Program-made: the position numbers and the translations under genes
In this document: positions 11,945 to 21,566 of the stretch, in pieces
How the letters are laid out: every line of letters starts with the position of its first letter
Numbering within the stretch: position 1 is the first letter of the stretch
Assembly (NCBI GenBank): GCA_011799875.1
Contig: CM022302.1
Coordinates: 302,447,048-302,511,047 of the forward strand
Reading direction: 5' to 3'
From: Thinopyrum elongatum
Lineage: Eukaryota > Streptophyta > Magnoliopsida > Poales > Poaceae
Length of the DNA: 64,000 bases
Notes under the pieces: generated by a model
Database searches by the model: none
What the model saw: the letters and a program-made list of their open reading frames with translations, nothing else
What the model was told of the DNA's origin: nothing

Positions 11945-12171
11945 GGGCTGGGCCCAACTTATCGTTATTTTTATTAGCACATAGGAGGATTATATAAACA
12001 CCTGTAAGGACTCATTTTGGAATTAAGCAATAAGACATCTCTATTGCTCGGCTCCTGTCCCTCGCGCGATCACGGCGCCCCAGCGCCGTCGCACGCGCCC
12101 CTCACCTCGCCAACTCGCCTTCCACCCCTACAACCTGAGATCACGCCCTGGTAGGGACTCGGTTCCTATCA
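11890..12171 (+). repeat. 3' LTR of the Reina-like element
   Basis: 282 bp, preceded by the purine run GCGGGGAGAGA (about 11879-11889), the polypurine tract. A TATA box lies at 11991-11998. It is followed by the TSD GAGCA (12172-12176). Confidence 0.93.
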
Positions 12172-12176
12172 GAGCA

Positions 12177-13866
12177 CAAAATGTGGAATCCACGGAAAAC
12201 GCTCGTGTTGCACAACTCTAGAGAGACGCTAGCACGATTGCTCAATAGACGGATACGACACTTGTGCACAACCTATAAGATGCAAAATGTATCAACTTTC
12301 TATCCCAAGTATGCTATGTATGTATGGTTCCGGGTGTTGTACTCACGATGGTCAATGATGGCAATTTGATATGTAATGTGGTATGATGCTATGGTTCTTG
12401 CTTACAAGCTCTTTGTTTTTCTCTTTGCTTAAAAGCTTTTTTTTATGGCCAATAAGCGCAACGCTCAAACCAAGATAGCAAGTGTGTATATGCGGGAACA
12501 ATCTTGTGACACAAGAGATGATATGATGATACCAAGATGATATGGTATGTATGCAATTGAAGGTACGGATCGATGATCACTAAAGTGTACCAAGTAAAGT
12601 TGTTGGCAATACTCAATGGCTAGTCTCGATAGGTAAGTGATGCAAAATGGGCTAGGGGTTAACAATGCAATGGCAATGGAGAATATACAATGATGTCGTC
12701 GAGGTTACCGTCCGTGGCAATGATGAGTGGCGGTGTTTTTGATGTTGAACCGTTCCTAATTAGCCGAAACACCTTAGGAAACGGAAAAACCGCGAACTCA
12801 AAATCTCAAATGTCAAATGTCAAATGGTGGTAGTGGAATGCGGTGGTGGTTTCGGAAACTCAATGCGGAAGTGCAATGCTGCGCTTTGGAGTAGGCAATG
12901 CAGAAGTGGAGGTGGTTGGTTTTGCAAGTCGGAGTTGAAGTCACCGTCCCTAAGTAGCCGAAACACCTTAGGAGACACAAACCACAACTCAAACAAAATT
13001 GGGTTAAGTTGGGGTGGCGGAAGTGTATGGTGGGCAAGGTTATGTGGAAGGTATGGTGGTGGTTGATGAAGAAGTAGCCGTCCCTAAGTAGCCGAAACAC
13101 CTTAGGAGACTCAAACCACAACTCAAGCAACCACAAATGCAATGGGGATCAAAATGGGTTAAGTTGTGGAAAGCGATTGTGGTAATGCGGATGATATGGT
13201 GGAGGGCCTAGGCAAAGATGCCAAAGTTCCAAAAATTTGATGAAGTCAAATGATAGCGGTAGTATTTTTGTGGGATAGAGGATGTTAATAGCTACAAAAC
13301 GAGCTAAAGAACGTCGAAAACGGACTCCGGATGAATTAGTTATGGCCAAAACAAAATTTCAGCTGCGTCAGTTTCAGGGTTACTCGGACATCCGGGAGTA
13401 GGTCCAGCTGATCCGGGCAATGTCCGGATGATCCGGGAGTATGTCCGGATGATCCGGGTTCGTCAACTCCGATTCTGTTTTTCAGGTGCGTGGGTTAGCC
13501 GGACGTCCGGGAGAGGGTCCAGCTGATCCGGGTGATGCCCGAATGATCCGGGAGCAGGTCCGGATGATCCGGGCAGGTCAAACTGCTCGGGATTCCTCTC
13601 GGGGACGCGATTTTTGGGCGGAAATGGAGAATTTCGGGGTCAAAATTGAGAAGATTTTGTGGATGAAAGGTGGGGAAAATTGTGGGGAAGCTAGATCCAC
13701 TCGAAACACATCAAATCCATGGATCAAATCCAATAAAACATCATCAAACCAACAAATCAAAAAAAAAATTGGAGCTATTTTTGGTGGGGATTTTCGAATT
13801 TAGGACAAAATCAACAAAATTAGGCTAGAAAGTGGGGTAGGGACTCCAAATTCGTGATCAACCATG
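12177..13866 (-). other. 5' leader of the gag-only element with short repeats
   Basis: This stretch lies between the PBS and gag when the Reina-like insertion is ignored. No convincing gene is present. The phrase AGCCGAAACACCTTAGGA occurs three times (about 12762, 12957 and 13089), the last two inside a longer near-identical block ending CAAACCACAACTCAA. At 13380-13580 about eight CCGGATGATCCGGG or CAGCTGATCCGGG words occur, the same words as in the LTRs. Confidence 0.7.
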
Positions 13867-13879
13867 GGTCATGATACCA
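13867..13879 (-). other. PBS of the gag-only element
   Basis: The minus strand reads TGGTATCATGACC three bases inside the 5' LTR (13883-14793). It matches the plant methionine-tRNA PBS TGGTATCAGAGC except near its end. Confidence 0.75.
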
Positions 13880-13882
13880 AGA

Positions 13883-14793
13883 TGATGTAGGGTGGAACCC
13901 TAGGGGCCGATCTTTCATGATTTGGAGGGGGATTCCCGAAGAACACGATGAACACAAGAGAGAGGAAACACTCAAATCAACGAGATCCGATCACACATAT
14001 GCTAAATCCACATACACATAGAGGGGAACAAGGGTCCAAATCCAACACAAGAAGATACAAAGGTAACTAGTTCATCCCAATCCTGGGAGGAGTTGAGGTC
14101 TTGAATCCTAGAAGGATCTTCCCATGAAGGGGTCTTGATATCCACTTGGGGGTCCACTCATGGATCTTCTCCTAGGAGGAATCCCACAAGGGGAGGTACA
14201 TGAGCTAAGCTCCAATATGTAGTTCTAATCTTAGCTAACCCTAGAAATGAGGTGGAGGAGGTCTATTTATAGTCTAAGCCACGAAGGGGTAAGTGAGGGG
14301 GCGAAATGGGTACACGGGCCTCGGCCCAAGTCATGCACGCAGGCAAAGGCCGGATGATCCGAACGGGGGTCCGGATGATCCGAGACTTGGTCAGGATGAT
14401 CCGGCTCCGTCGAGGGGCTTGCTGTTGTCGTTGGTTGTCGTAGCCGGACAATCCGGATGATCCAGCTGAGCCCGGATGTCCGCGAGGAGGTCCGGCCTGA
14501 CTCCAGCAGCTACTCCGTCTTCTCCTCCTTTCTTCCGTCTTCTCTTCCACGCTTTGGTCACGGATAGTGTAGTCGTACACACGCGCTCGCACTCCTCATC
14601 GTCGATGGTGAAGCTCTGGCAATACCTATGCATGCACACGAGAGGAGTGTCAAGTAGTATACCATCCTCAAAGGGGTCAAGTGAACACGTGTAAAAGAGA
14701 TGATTCACCTTTATGTATGTGAAGTAGATGTCGCACGTGTCACTTGCCAAGAGGACTCTTGACATGGTGATGTCCGTAGGATGCTCCGCATCA
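13883..14793 (-). repeat. 5' LTR of the gag-only element (right copy)
   Basis: TGATGTAGGG...CCGCATCA, 911 bp, followed by the TSD AAAGG (14794-14798). It has 23 bases near 13905 (GCCGATCTTTCATGATTTGG and neighbours) that the left copy lacks, and lacks some present there. Confidence 0.93.
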
Positions 14794-14798
14794 AAAGG

Positions 14799-15190
14799 TC
14801 AGAGGGCCTCGATGTCCGGCTTCGGTTTTTTGGTAGTGATGTTGCGGGTGCTTCATGTTGGATGTCCGGGTTGGAAGCCGAACGTCTGTTGAAGTTGGGG
14901 CAGCCTTTGTCCTTCTCTGTTGTGCGCTTCCGCCTCTGCTTCCACGCTTCCCTCGCAGATGGTCCAGGCGTACTCTTGTGATTGTGCTCCTCCTCGACTC
15001 GCATGAAGCTCGGCTCAAACCTAAGCATGCAGGAGAGGAAGCGGTCAAGTAGTATATCATCCAAGAAGGAACCAAGTAGACACACATAAATGATGGAATT
15101 CACGTTAGGATATGTGATGCGCGGGTTCCTTGGCAATGGAGCCAAAGCCATGGTAATGACCCTAGGGTGCTCTGCCCTAGAGACAAAGGC
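14799..15190. repeat. right half of the diverged LTR target
   Basis: It resembles the LTR end just left of it: GTCAAGTAGTAT, a GTGTCACTTGCCAA-like stretch and GGTGCTC at matching spacing. It continues the segment at 720-964 across the AAAGG duplication. No gene is seen here or in the short unassigned stretch 15191-15281. Confidence 0.55.
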
Positions 15191-15281
15191 CATGCATATG
15201 AACGCGCATAAAAGGCCACGAACTCAGTGTAGTTAGTACCATCAAAAATCACTGGACAACGAGGGATACCGACATAGCCTG

Positions 15282-15787
15282 TATTAGTCTAGACTTACTT
15301 CCTTATACCCCAAGTCCCTTGTACTATACATTCGTCCCTTGTGCTATGCAATACAGACAAGTTGCTCTTCTAATACTATCAACCCCTGGCGTTGTGGCAA
15401 TACAACCAAATTTAGAGAGCTATTCGTCGCGTACAACTCTCGACTTCCCCGAATGTCTTGTCGTTGCGTTGGACCCAGGATGGCCAGTACACTTCTATGA
15501 CTTGCTACAACAATCTCTCCCATGGAGCGGTGGCATAGGTTTCTTGGAAATTTAGTTGGAAGTCTTGCCCTCTGCACCTAGGAAAAGTTCTTATTGAGCT
15601 CACCTTCTTACCGGGTGTTCCTTCTCGCGAACCCTTTGGTAGGAGGTGCTATCCTAAATCCAATCGACCCCTGCTGCCGTTGAGTCCTCAGACTGGTGGC
15701 AGCAGGCCGCTCTCTCCACCCCTACCACTGTGACAAAGGGCACCTCCACGGTGGTCGATCATGTCTTGCTGGATTTGGAAGCAGTCC
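15282..15787. repeat. unknown repeat, copy 1
   Basis: Starts ATTAGTCTAGA and is about 80% similar by eye to 17604-18073, in the same direction. Shared blocks include CAACCCCTGGCGTTGTGGCA and GGTGGCAGCAGGCCGCTCT. A minus-strand frame of about 60 residues (ending PQRQGLIVLEEQLVC) is open without gaps in both copies. The class of repeat is not recognised. Confidence 0.7.
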
Positions 15788-15847
15788 TGGGCATTTCTAT
15801 ACAATTTCAGTGGCCTTTTTGATCATGGTTGTCTTATGTAGGATTTA

Positions 15848-17322
15848 CTAGCACAAGTGCCCGTGCGTTGCAATGGGATAATAAGTATTGATGTATTGTG
15901 GAATAAACACTATAAATGATCATTCCCTAAAATTAAGGCATACACTGAAAAAAATATAGATCACAAACTTAAAAGAACCCAAATGTTTGGATTTTTGGTG
16001 CATATGAATGAGGGTATGATAATCCTTCAAACTATGATAACCCAAATGTACTTCAAACTATGATAACCCAATTGTTTGGATTTTTGGCGCATATGGATGT
16101 GTTTTGGAAGAAGAGAGTGCCAATCCGAACTAAATCTTCGAGGCGATTGATAGCATGGGAAGATGCCACTTGGTAGTGGCTTCATCGTCCGTCTTCGACG
16201 TATAATCATGGTAGAGTAGTGCGATCATTAGATGGAGAGGATTACGACAGTGTGGCAGATGGGACAGGAGGCTCCAGGGGAGGGGTGTTGCGGATGAAAA
16301 ACATTATCCATTTGTCAGCTGCTGGAACCTCAATCTCTATGTATAAAATCAATAAATTTCGGATTAGATGTCTCCTCTATCTCTCTCTTAGTATAAATCG
16401 CAACAAGCAGTATATGTATCAAAGGGCAGCTCTCTCACCCGATCTCTTACTCTCTCTATTAAATCCCTACAAAGAGCTCTCTCTGTTAAAAACAAACAAC
16501 CAGCTGCAAACTTTCTCTGTAAAAAGTCCCCATGTGATCGACCTGGTCACCGCCCAGCCGTCCCTCGCAGATGCATGGATCCACCTCCTCCCATCGGATG
16601 GCTCTTCCCCATCAGTAGGTTAACTCCTCCCCACCAACCAAGCGGCGTTTCTCCACCTCTTCTCCACCAAGCAATCCACGGAACACAAGACAATGGCTAG
16701 TGGCGGCGGTCGGATGGACCCAGCTTGCGCCGCCCCGACGCATTGAACACGAGCAATGGCGCCGCGCTAGCCACCCATGTTCCGACGTGCTTCCAATGGC
16801 ATCAAAGGATTATGGAGGTGGTGCTTCTCGGCCGACGGATCTGACAACTACGGCTGCCAGTCCTGGACGATAGCGCTGCTCATGTAAACGTCCTTCTGGT
16901 TGGTCATCTTGTACTTGTCGTCGATGAATTCCTTGGTCAGGATTGGAGAGCTCAACGGCTCGCGATGCATCGCTGGTGCTGCCTCCGGGTGCAAGCTCGC
17001 CGGCCTTCGACCTCGTCCTGCACATCCACAACGACCACGCCGGCGAGCTGTGCCATGGCGGGGGTGATGCCGTCCTCTCCTAAGTGGGCGTTCCCCTTGT
17101 GCATGGGCACACGCCCAGCATCCAGTTTGTGGGCTTTGTTTTTATTAGCGATAGTTGAGAAAACCAGACGTAAAAATCCGAAGTAAACGTGCCGCGCGCA
17201 AGAAACGATCCTTCTTTTGAATCTCATCCGTCAATCTTTATGGTTAACACAAAATTAACGGATATAAAGGGGTGACGGAAGGAGAACTAAGAAATCTTCC
17301 TACTTTTATTATTAGGTATAGA
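15848..17322 (-). mobile_element. probable Helitron, non-autonomous, minus strand
   Basis: On the minus strand it begins TCTATACCTAATAATAAAAG (17322 downwards) after an A. It ends with a hairpin-forming stretch around CAACGCACGGGCAC followed by GTGCTAG and then T. A 5' TC, a 3' GC hairpin about 10 bases before CTAG, and insertion between A and T are the hallmarks of Helitrons. There is no target duplication, as expected. Inside (1.5 kb) no Rep/helicase is seen. On the minus strand at about 16945-16855 a gene-like piece reads TKEFIDDKYKMTNQKDVYM, possibly a captured exon of unknown origin. The boundaries are inferred from the end signatures only. Confidence 0.65.
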
Positions 17323-17603
17323 TATAGACATGGCCTCATTTTGCATTGTCGTTGATCTACGCCTATTCTCTTGCCGCCGAGCTTTTTTCGCCCCTGGTTT
17401 CTTGTGCTATGATCTTTGCGACATGCTTCTTCTATTCCTCTTTTGGCTTGACTCAACAGGTATTTGAAGACTCCGTGCTACGACACTATCAAGACGTGGA
17501 TTGTGGATTAGTGTTATACTTCTTCGAATGCAATGCTATTGCATAAGCTTTGCATTTGAGTGGGGTGTTAAGGAGTATTAGTATTGGTCTGGGTTTCCAT
17601 ATT

Positions 17604-18073
17604 AGTCTAGATTTCCTTGTAATATATATTTACCCCTTGGGCTATGCAGCACAGACAAGATGCTCCTCTAACACAATCAACCCCTGGCGTTGTGGCAATG
17701 CATCCAAGTCTAGAGAGCTAATCGTCGTGTACAGCTTTCGACTTCCCCAAATGTCTTGTAGTGGCGGTGGACCCAGGACGGCCAGTACACTTCCGTGACT
17801 TGCTACAACAAAATCTTCCATGAAGCGGTGGCTTAGGTGTCTCTGAGAATTTAGTTGGTAGTCTTGTCCCCCACACCCAGATGAAGTTCTTACTGGGATC
17901 ACCTTTTACCGTGTGTTCCTTTTCGCGGACCCTTTGTTACGAGGTGCTATCCTGGACGCCGGTGAGTCCTTATCAGATTAGTGGCAGCAGGCCGCTCTAT
18001 CCACCTCTACCGCTGTGAGAAAGGGCACCTCCATGGTGGTCATAATCGCGGCTTGCTGGATATGAAAGCAGCA
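17604..18073. repeat. unknown repeat, copy 2
   Basis: Direct, diverged copy of 15282-15787. The sequence before it (from about 17567, TGTTAAGGAG, to CTCTAACA near 17675) looks like a short TG...CA LTR, but no PBS follows. An LTR origin is therefore only a suggestion. Confidence 0.6.
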
Positions 18074-18388
18074 CAACGCGGTCATCTTCACAGTGCGCAA
18101 CCCAACACTTCGACATGGTCCGGGCCGAAGCTCGACCGTGGGTGAACGTGGGGGCTCTGGGTCTTGCGGCTATTATTCCTTCAGAATCTAGCTCGTAGGG
18201 TAATCCTGGCTGTTGCCCTTCATTGAGACACAAAGCTCTTACGTTTTCTTGAATTTTTTTTGCAAGGGCTCCTTGCATCTACTTGATTACAATTACCGAA
18301 GCGTTTGCTTTCTTTCTGCGTGTTTGTGGGGATGGGGGTGCTGTGTTTTTCACATGATCTCATGTTTGCGACATGTTCAAATATGCAG

Positions 18389-19413
18389 ACCCAGATCGGC
18401 CCAGGCATGCTAAGGCTACTATTCTTGGTGATACAGTTCAGATGCTCAAGGATTTGACTTCTCAAGTAAACAAGCTTAAAGCTGAATACTCTTCTCTCTT
18501 TGAAGAAGAATGTGAGGTAACCTATGAAGCATATCAGCCGCAGAAAAGTTCAACATCTAATTTGCCTTTTTTTTTCTGGTTATTGTATAGTTGACTAAAG
18601 AAAAAAATGAGCTTCGGAGTGAGAAAGCTTCGCTGAAGTCTGATGTTGATAATTTGAACAACCACTATCAGCAACGTATTCAAATGTTATACCCGTGGAC
18701 TACAATGGAGCCTTCTGTACTCATTGGGCCACCTCCATCATATCCCTTCTCGCTCCAAGTTCCTATACCCTCTGGTGCTGTTACTATGCATCCACAGCTT
18801 CAGCCATGCCCCTTCTTCCAAAATCAAACTTTAGGAGCCATCTCGAATCCATGTACTCCTTACATGGCATACAGTCAATCCTGTCATGCTCCTAGTGATC
18901 AACTATCTAGCCAGTTCAGTACTCCAGTTCCGCAGTCAAGTAGTAATCGATCTCACTCTCCTGCACAAGCAAGCTGTGGAGGGAGAAATGATGATTTTGG
19001 TGATGTTGCGACTGACTTGGAACTAAAAACTCCTGGTTCCTCAGCTCCTTCACATTCAGAGACCACTAACAAGGTAAGAGCCAACCATTACTCAGTTTCA
19101 CCATACACAATTAGTGAAATCTTTTGTGGCAGTTCAAATAATTGATTCGTTGAATTTCTACAGAAAATAGAGTCCTACAAAATAGATTCTTTTTTGTTTT
19201 ACCCTTTCTGTGTAAATTAGATAAAAGAGCAAAAACACATAGTTTTCTAAAAGGCACTTCTCACTATTACAGGATTCCTCTTCTGACTTGAAAAGGAAGA
19301 AGCAATGCATAAAGTTAATTAATGGTAGTACTCTTACTGAAGACAGCAGTTCAAGCAGATGTTCTTCTAGTGCCCCCCCAAATTCCTCTTCTGCCTTTGC
19401 CGAAGACCAGTGA
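18389..19413 (+). pseudogene. bHLH transcription factor fragment (subgroup IVb, bHLH121/URI-like), three 3' exons
   Basis: Exons 18389-18516, 18591-19073 and 19273-19413 join in phase. Their introns have GT-AG borders (GCAG|AC, GAG|GTAA, ATAG|TTG, AAG|GTAAG, ACAG|GA). They encode about 249 residues. The start DPDRPRHAKATILGDTVQML is the end of helix 1, the loop and helix 2. A leucine-zipper-like KEKNELRSEKASLKSDVDNL follows, then a Pro-rich tail with YPWTTMEPSVLIGPPPSYPF. This arrangement is that of bHLH121/URI, a regulator of iron-deficiency genes acting in the nucleus. The upstream exons with the basic DNA-binding region are not in the 18 kb to the left; repeats and a Helitron lie directly upstream. 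It could be a 5'-deleted copy or the end of a gene with a huge, TE-filled intron. Confidence 0.85.
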
Positions 19414-19626
19414 TTGACAGTACTGTACGTAGACAAGGATAGATGAAGTATAGTTGATAGTATTTTTTAGTCACGATGCGTGGTGATATCTGTCCACACT
19501 ACAAAGCTTATCTACATAGGAACATGGATCCTAGTTCCTATCAGGATGAAACCATCTATGTGTACTGAAATGCTCTCCACGATAAGATTTCATGCATGGC
19601 TCATGTCTTCTGCGATTTGTCAAATA

Positions 19627-19707
19627 CTCCCTCTGTACCAAAATACTTGTAATTAGGGAAAACTAGTACAAGTTCCTTCAACTACAAGTATTTCGGTACG
19701 GAGGGAG
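19627..19707. mobile_element. Stowaway (Tc1/Mariner) MITE
   Basis: 81 bp with terminal inverted repeats CTCCCTCTGTACC.AAATACTTGT and its complement ending GGTACGGAGGGAG, preceded by TA. The right flank is CA, so one target base has mutated. It lies in the 3' flank of the bHLH fragment. Confidence 0.88.
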
Positions 19708-19915
19708 CAGATATCTGTAGCCATATGGGTTAGCATAATTCTCCAGTTTATAAGCTTCTCGATTTTTATATGAATATCTATGCTGAATTACTTGTGATTG
19801 GTGTTAAATTAAGGACACCGATATGACGTACGGTCTGGGGACCTCCCAAACAGAACGAAATGTTCGCTCGAGGAGGGAGGTTCTAGGAGCATCTTCGATA
19901 TAAGACGCAGATCTA

Positions 19916-20134
19916 GGGCCAGTTCTTTTGCTAGTTTTTTTGGACTTTCAGAATAAGCTACCCCCTACCCAGCTTATTCTAGAAGCCTAACCAAAATTTT
20001 CTTTTTAGAAGTCTACTAGTTAAGTCTTAACTACTAGGCTTCTAAAAAAATAAATTAGGTTGGGCTTCTAGAATAAGCTGGGTAGGGGGCAGCTTTTTAT
20101 AGCTTATTCTAGAAGCCATCAAAAGAACTGGCCC
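19916..20134. mobile_element. foldback MITE, 219 bp
   Basis: Nearly palindromic: begins GGGCCAGTTCTTTTG and ends CAAAAGAACTGGCCC. Internal arms AGAATAAGCT.CCCCTACCCAGC and their complement face each other. The flanks are CTA and TTA, which would fit a PIF/Harbinger (Tourist) type, but an hAT type is not excluded. Confidence 0.8.
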
Positions 20135-20572
20135 TTAGAGCATCTACAGCCGGACCTTTTAAATTCGCCTTATACTTCCAGGTAGACCGCCCGGTCATGA
20201 TTTTTTGACCCAGACGGACCCCTTAAACGCCTGGGCTGACCGGCACCCCCATATCCACTCCAAATATAAGGAGGAATGGGGGCGCTCGGGCATGCTCATC
20301 ACGTCGGACCCGACAGCCCGACCCCACCTCAAACTGCACAAATCCATCCCGTAGACCAGCCAGATTCATTTGCTATCTCCTCTCTTCTTCCTTCTCCGCG
20401 CCGTCCGTCTCACGCTTCGCCGCCGCGCCCGTTCCGCAGCCGTTCTCAGGCTCTCTGCAGCCGTTTCCAGGTTCTTCGCCGTCAGCTCCGAAAGAGCGCT
20501 CCCGTCCTCGCCGGTCCGGACGCCATCGTGGCACGTTCGGCAACTCTCCGACTCCGCCTTGCGCTTGATGTG

Positions 20573-20694
20573 TGTTAGAGTTATATTGATGATGGCCTTT
20601 GACCTTTTGTATTCTAACCTCTTGGCATTCTCTTGTACATGTATATACGATGGCTTTGGCCTCCTAATAATATGAAGTTGCATATTTCCTAACA
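20573..20694 (+). repeat. 5' LTR of the short-LTR Copia element
   Basis: 122 bp, TGTTAGAG...CCTAACA, with perfect terminal TGTTA/TAACA. It differs from the 3' copy at only a few positions. Confidence 0.93.
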
Positions 20695-20707
20695 TGGTAT
20701 TAGAGTC
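20695..20707 (+). other. PBS of the short-LTR Copia element
   Basis: TGGTATTAGAGTC directly follows the LTR; it differs from the initiator methionine tRNA complement TGGTATCAGAGCC by C-to-T changes. Confidence 0.85.
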
Positions 20708-21566
20708 TTTTTCGCACGCTGCAACTCGTGCTCGATCCAATCACGCCGCCGCGTTCGTTCTCCCGATCCAATCTTGCGCTCGCCGCCGTCGCTGTTCCTC
20801 CAACAGCTGCTTCCTCGACGACTGCAGACGTGTTCCTGTGATCTGCCAACCGCGCCGTAGCCTTGCTTTTCACGCCGGCTGTGCTGCCCTCCTTCCCTCC
20901 CTCTCTTGCCGCTGCAGCCTGTGCCATCTCCATCCAGGTTGCCCCGCCCGGTCAACGGCGACGTCCGTGCGCTCGTCCGCGACTCTTGTGCCCGCGCGCC
21001 AGTCTGCGGTCGGCGACGCCCGCGCGCTCGCCCGTGACTCCCGCATCCACGGGCCAGTCCGCGGTCCACGGCGAAGTCTGCGCGCCCGCGCCCACACGGC
21101 CGGCTCCAGATCGGGCCGCCCCGTTGCCGTACAGATCGGGCGCCAGTCCCTTGATCCAGATCGGACCGGGACTCCAGGTTGTCCGCCATCACCACCATAT
21201 CCAGGAGGACGCCGTCCACTTCCAGGTCGCTGGCCCCGCTGCTTCCCGCCGGCCGGAGCTCCCAGGCCGCCGCCCGCCGCTTGAGTTCGGCCAGGCCGCT
21301 CGCTGCCTGTCCTCTGGTAGCCGAGGCACTCCAGGCCTCGACCGTTTTGGGCTGATTGTTAGCCTTTCTTTGACCAAGATCGGACCGGGACTCCAGGCCA
21401 GTGCTATTTATTGGCTGTTTTGGGCTGATTCAGCTGGTTGTCTACCAAAAAAAAAAAAAAAAACTGATATGATGGCTCCTTCTGGCCTGCATCTTCGTCG
21501 CTGTCCGCAGCCATCCGACGGTGTTCCTTATATTGATCCCATCTCGCACATGCATCTCGTCCGTCT

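Larger units (their letters stand above)
6746..12171 (+). mobile_element. Reina-like chromovirus (Ty3/Gypsy), TSD GAGCA
   Basis: LTRs at 6746-7065 and 11890-12171 begin TGTTATGACC and end TTCCTATCA. GAGCA lies on both sides (6741-6745, 12172-12176). PBS, gag, protease, reverse transcriptase, RNase H, integrase and a C-terminal chromodomain follow in Ty3 order. The short LTRs (about 300 bp), 5.4-kb length and chromodomain fit the Reina clade of plant chromoviruses, whose chromodomain is thought to steer integration. It is inserted, in the opposite direction, into the leader of the 965-14793 element. Stops and frameshifts make it inactive. Confidence 0.93.
965..14793 (-). mobile_element. non-autonomous LTR retrotransposon (gag only), minus strand, TSD AAAGG
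   Basis: Two LTRs (965-1886 and 13883-14793) begin TGATGTAGGG and end CCGCATCA. The 5-bp AAAGG flanks both ends (960-964, 14794-14798). A polypurine tract lies beside the left LTR and a methionine-tRNA-like PBS beside the right LTR, so the element is transcribed right to left. Inside are a gag gene and a long chain of Cys/His/Met-rich frames. I found no protease, reverse transcriptase or integrase, so it would depend on a partner element. It is split at 6746-12171 by a Reina-like chromovirus; without it the element is about 8.4 kb. The gag fold suggests the Ty3/Gypsy order, but without pol the lineage cannot be fixed. Confidence 0.92.

Noticed and set aside
19884..19886. Exact target duplication for Harbinger B
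   Set aside because: TAG on the left and TAA on the right do not match exactly, so the duplication is not claimed; the element rests on end pairing and content.
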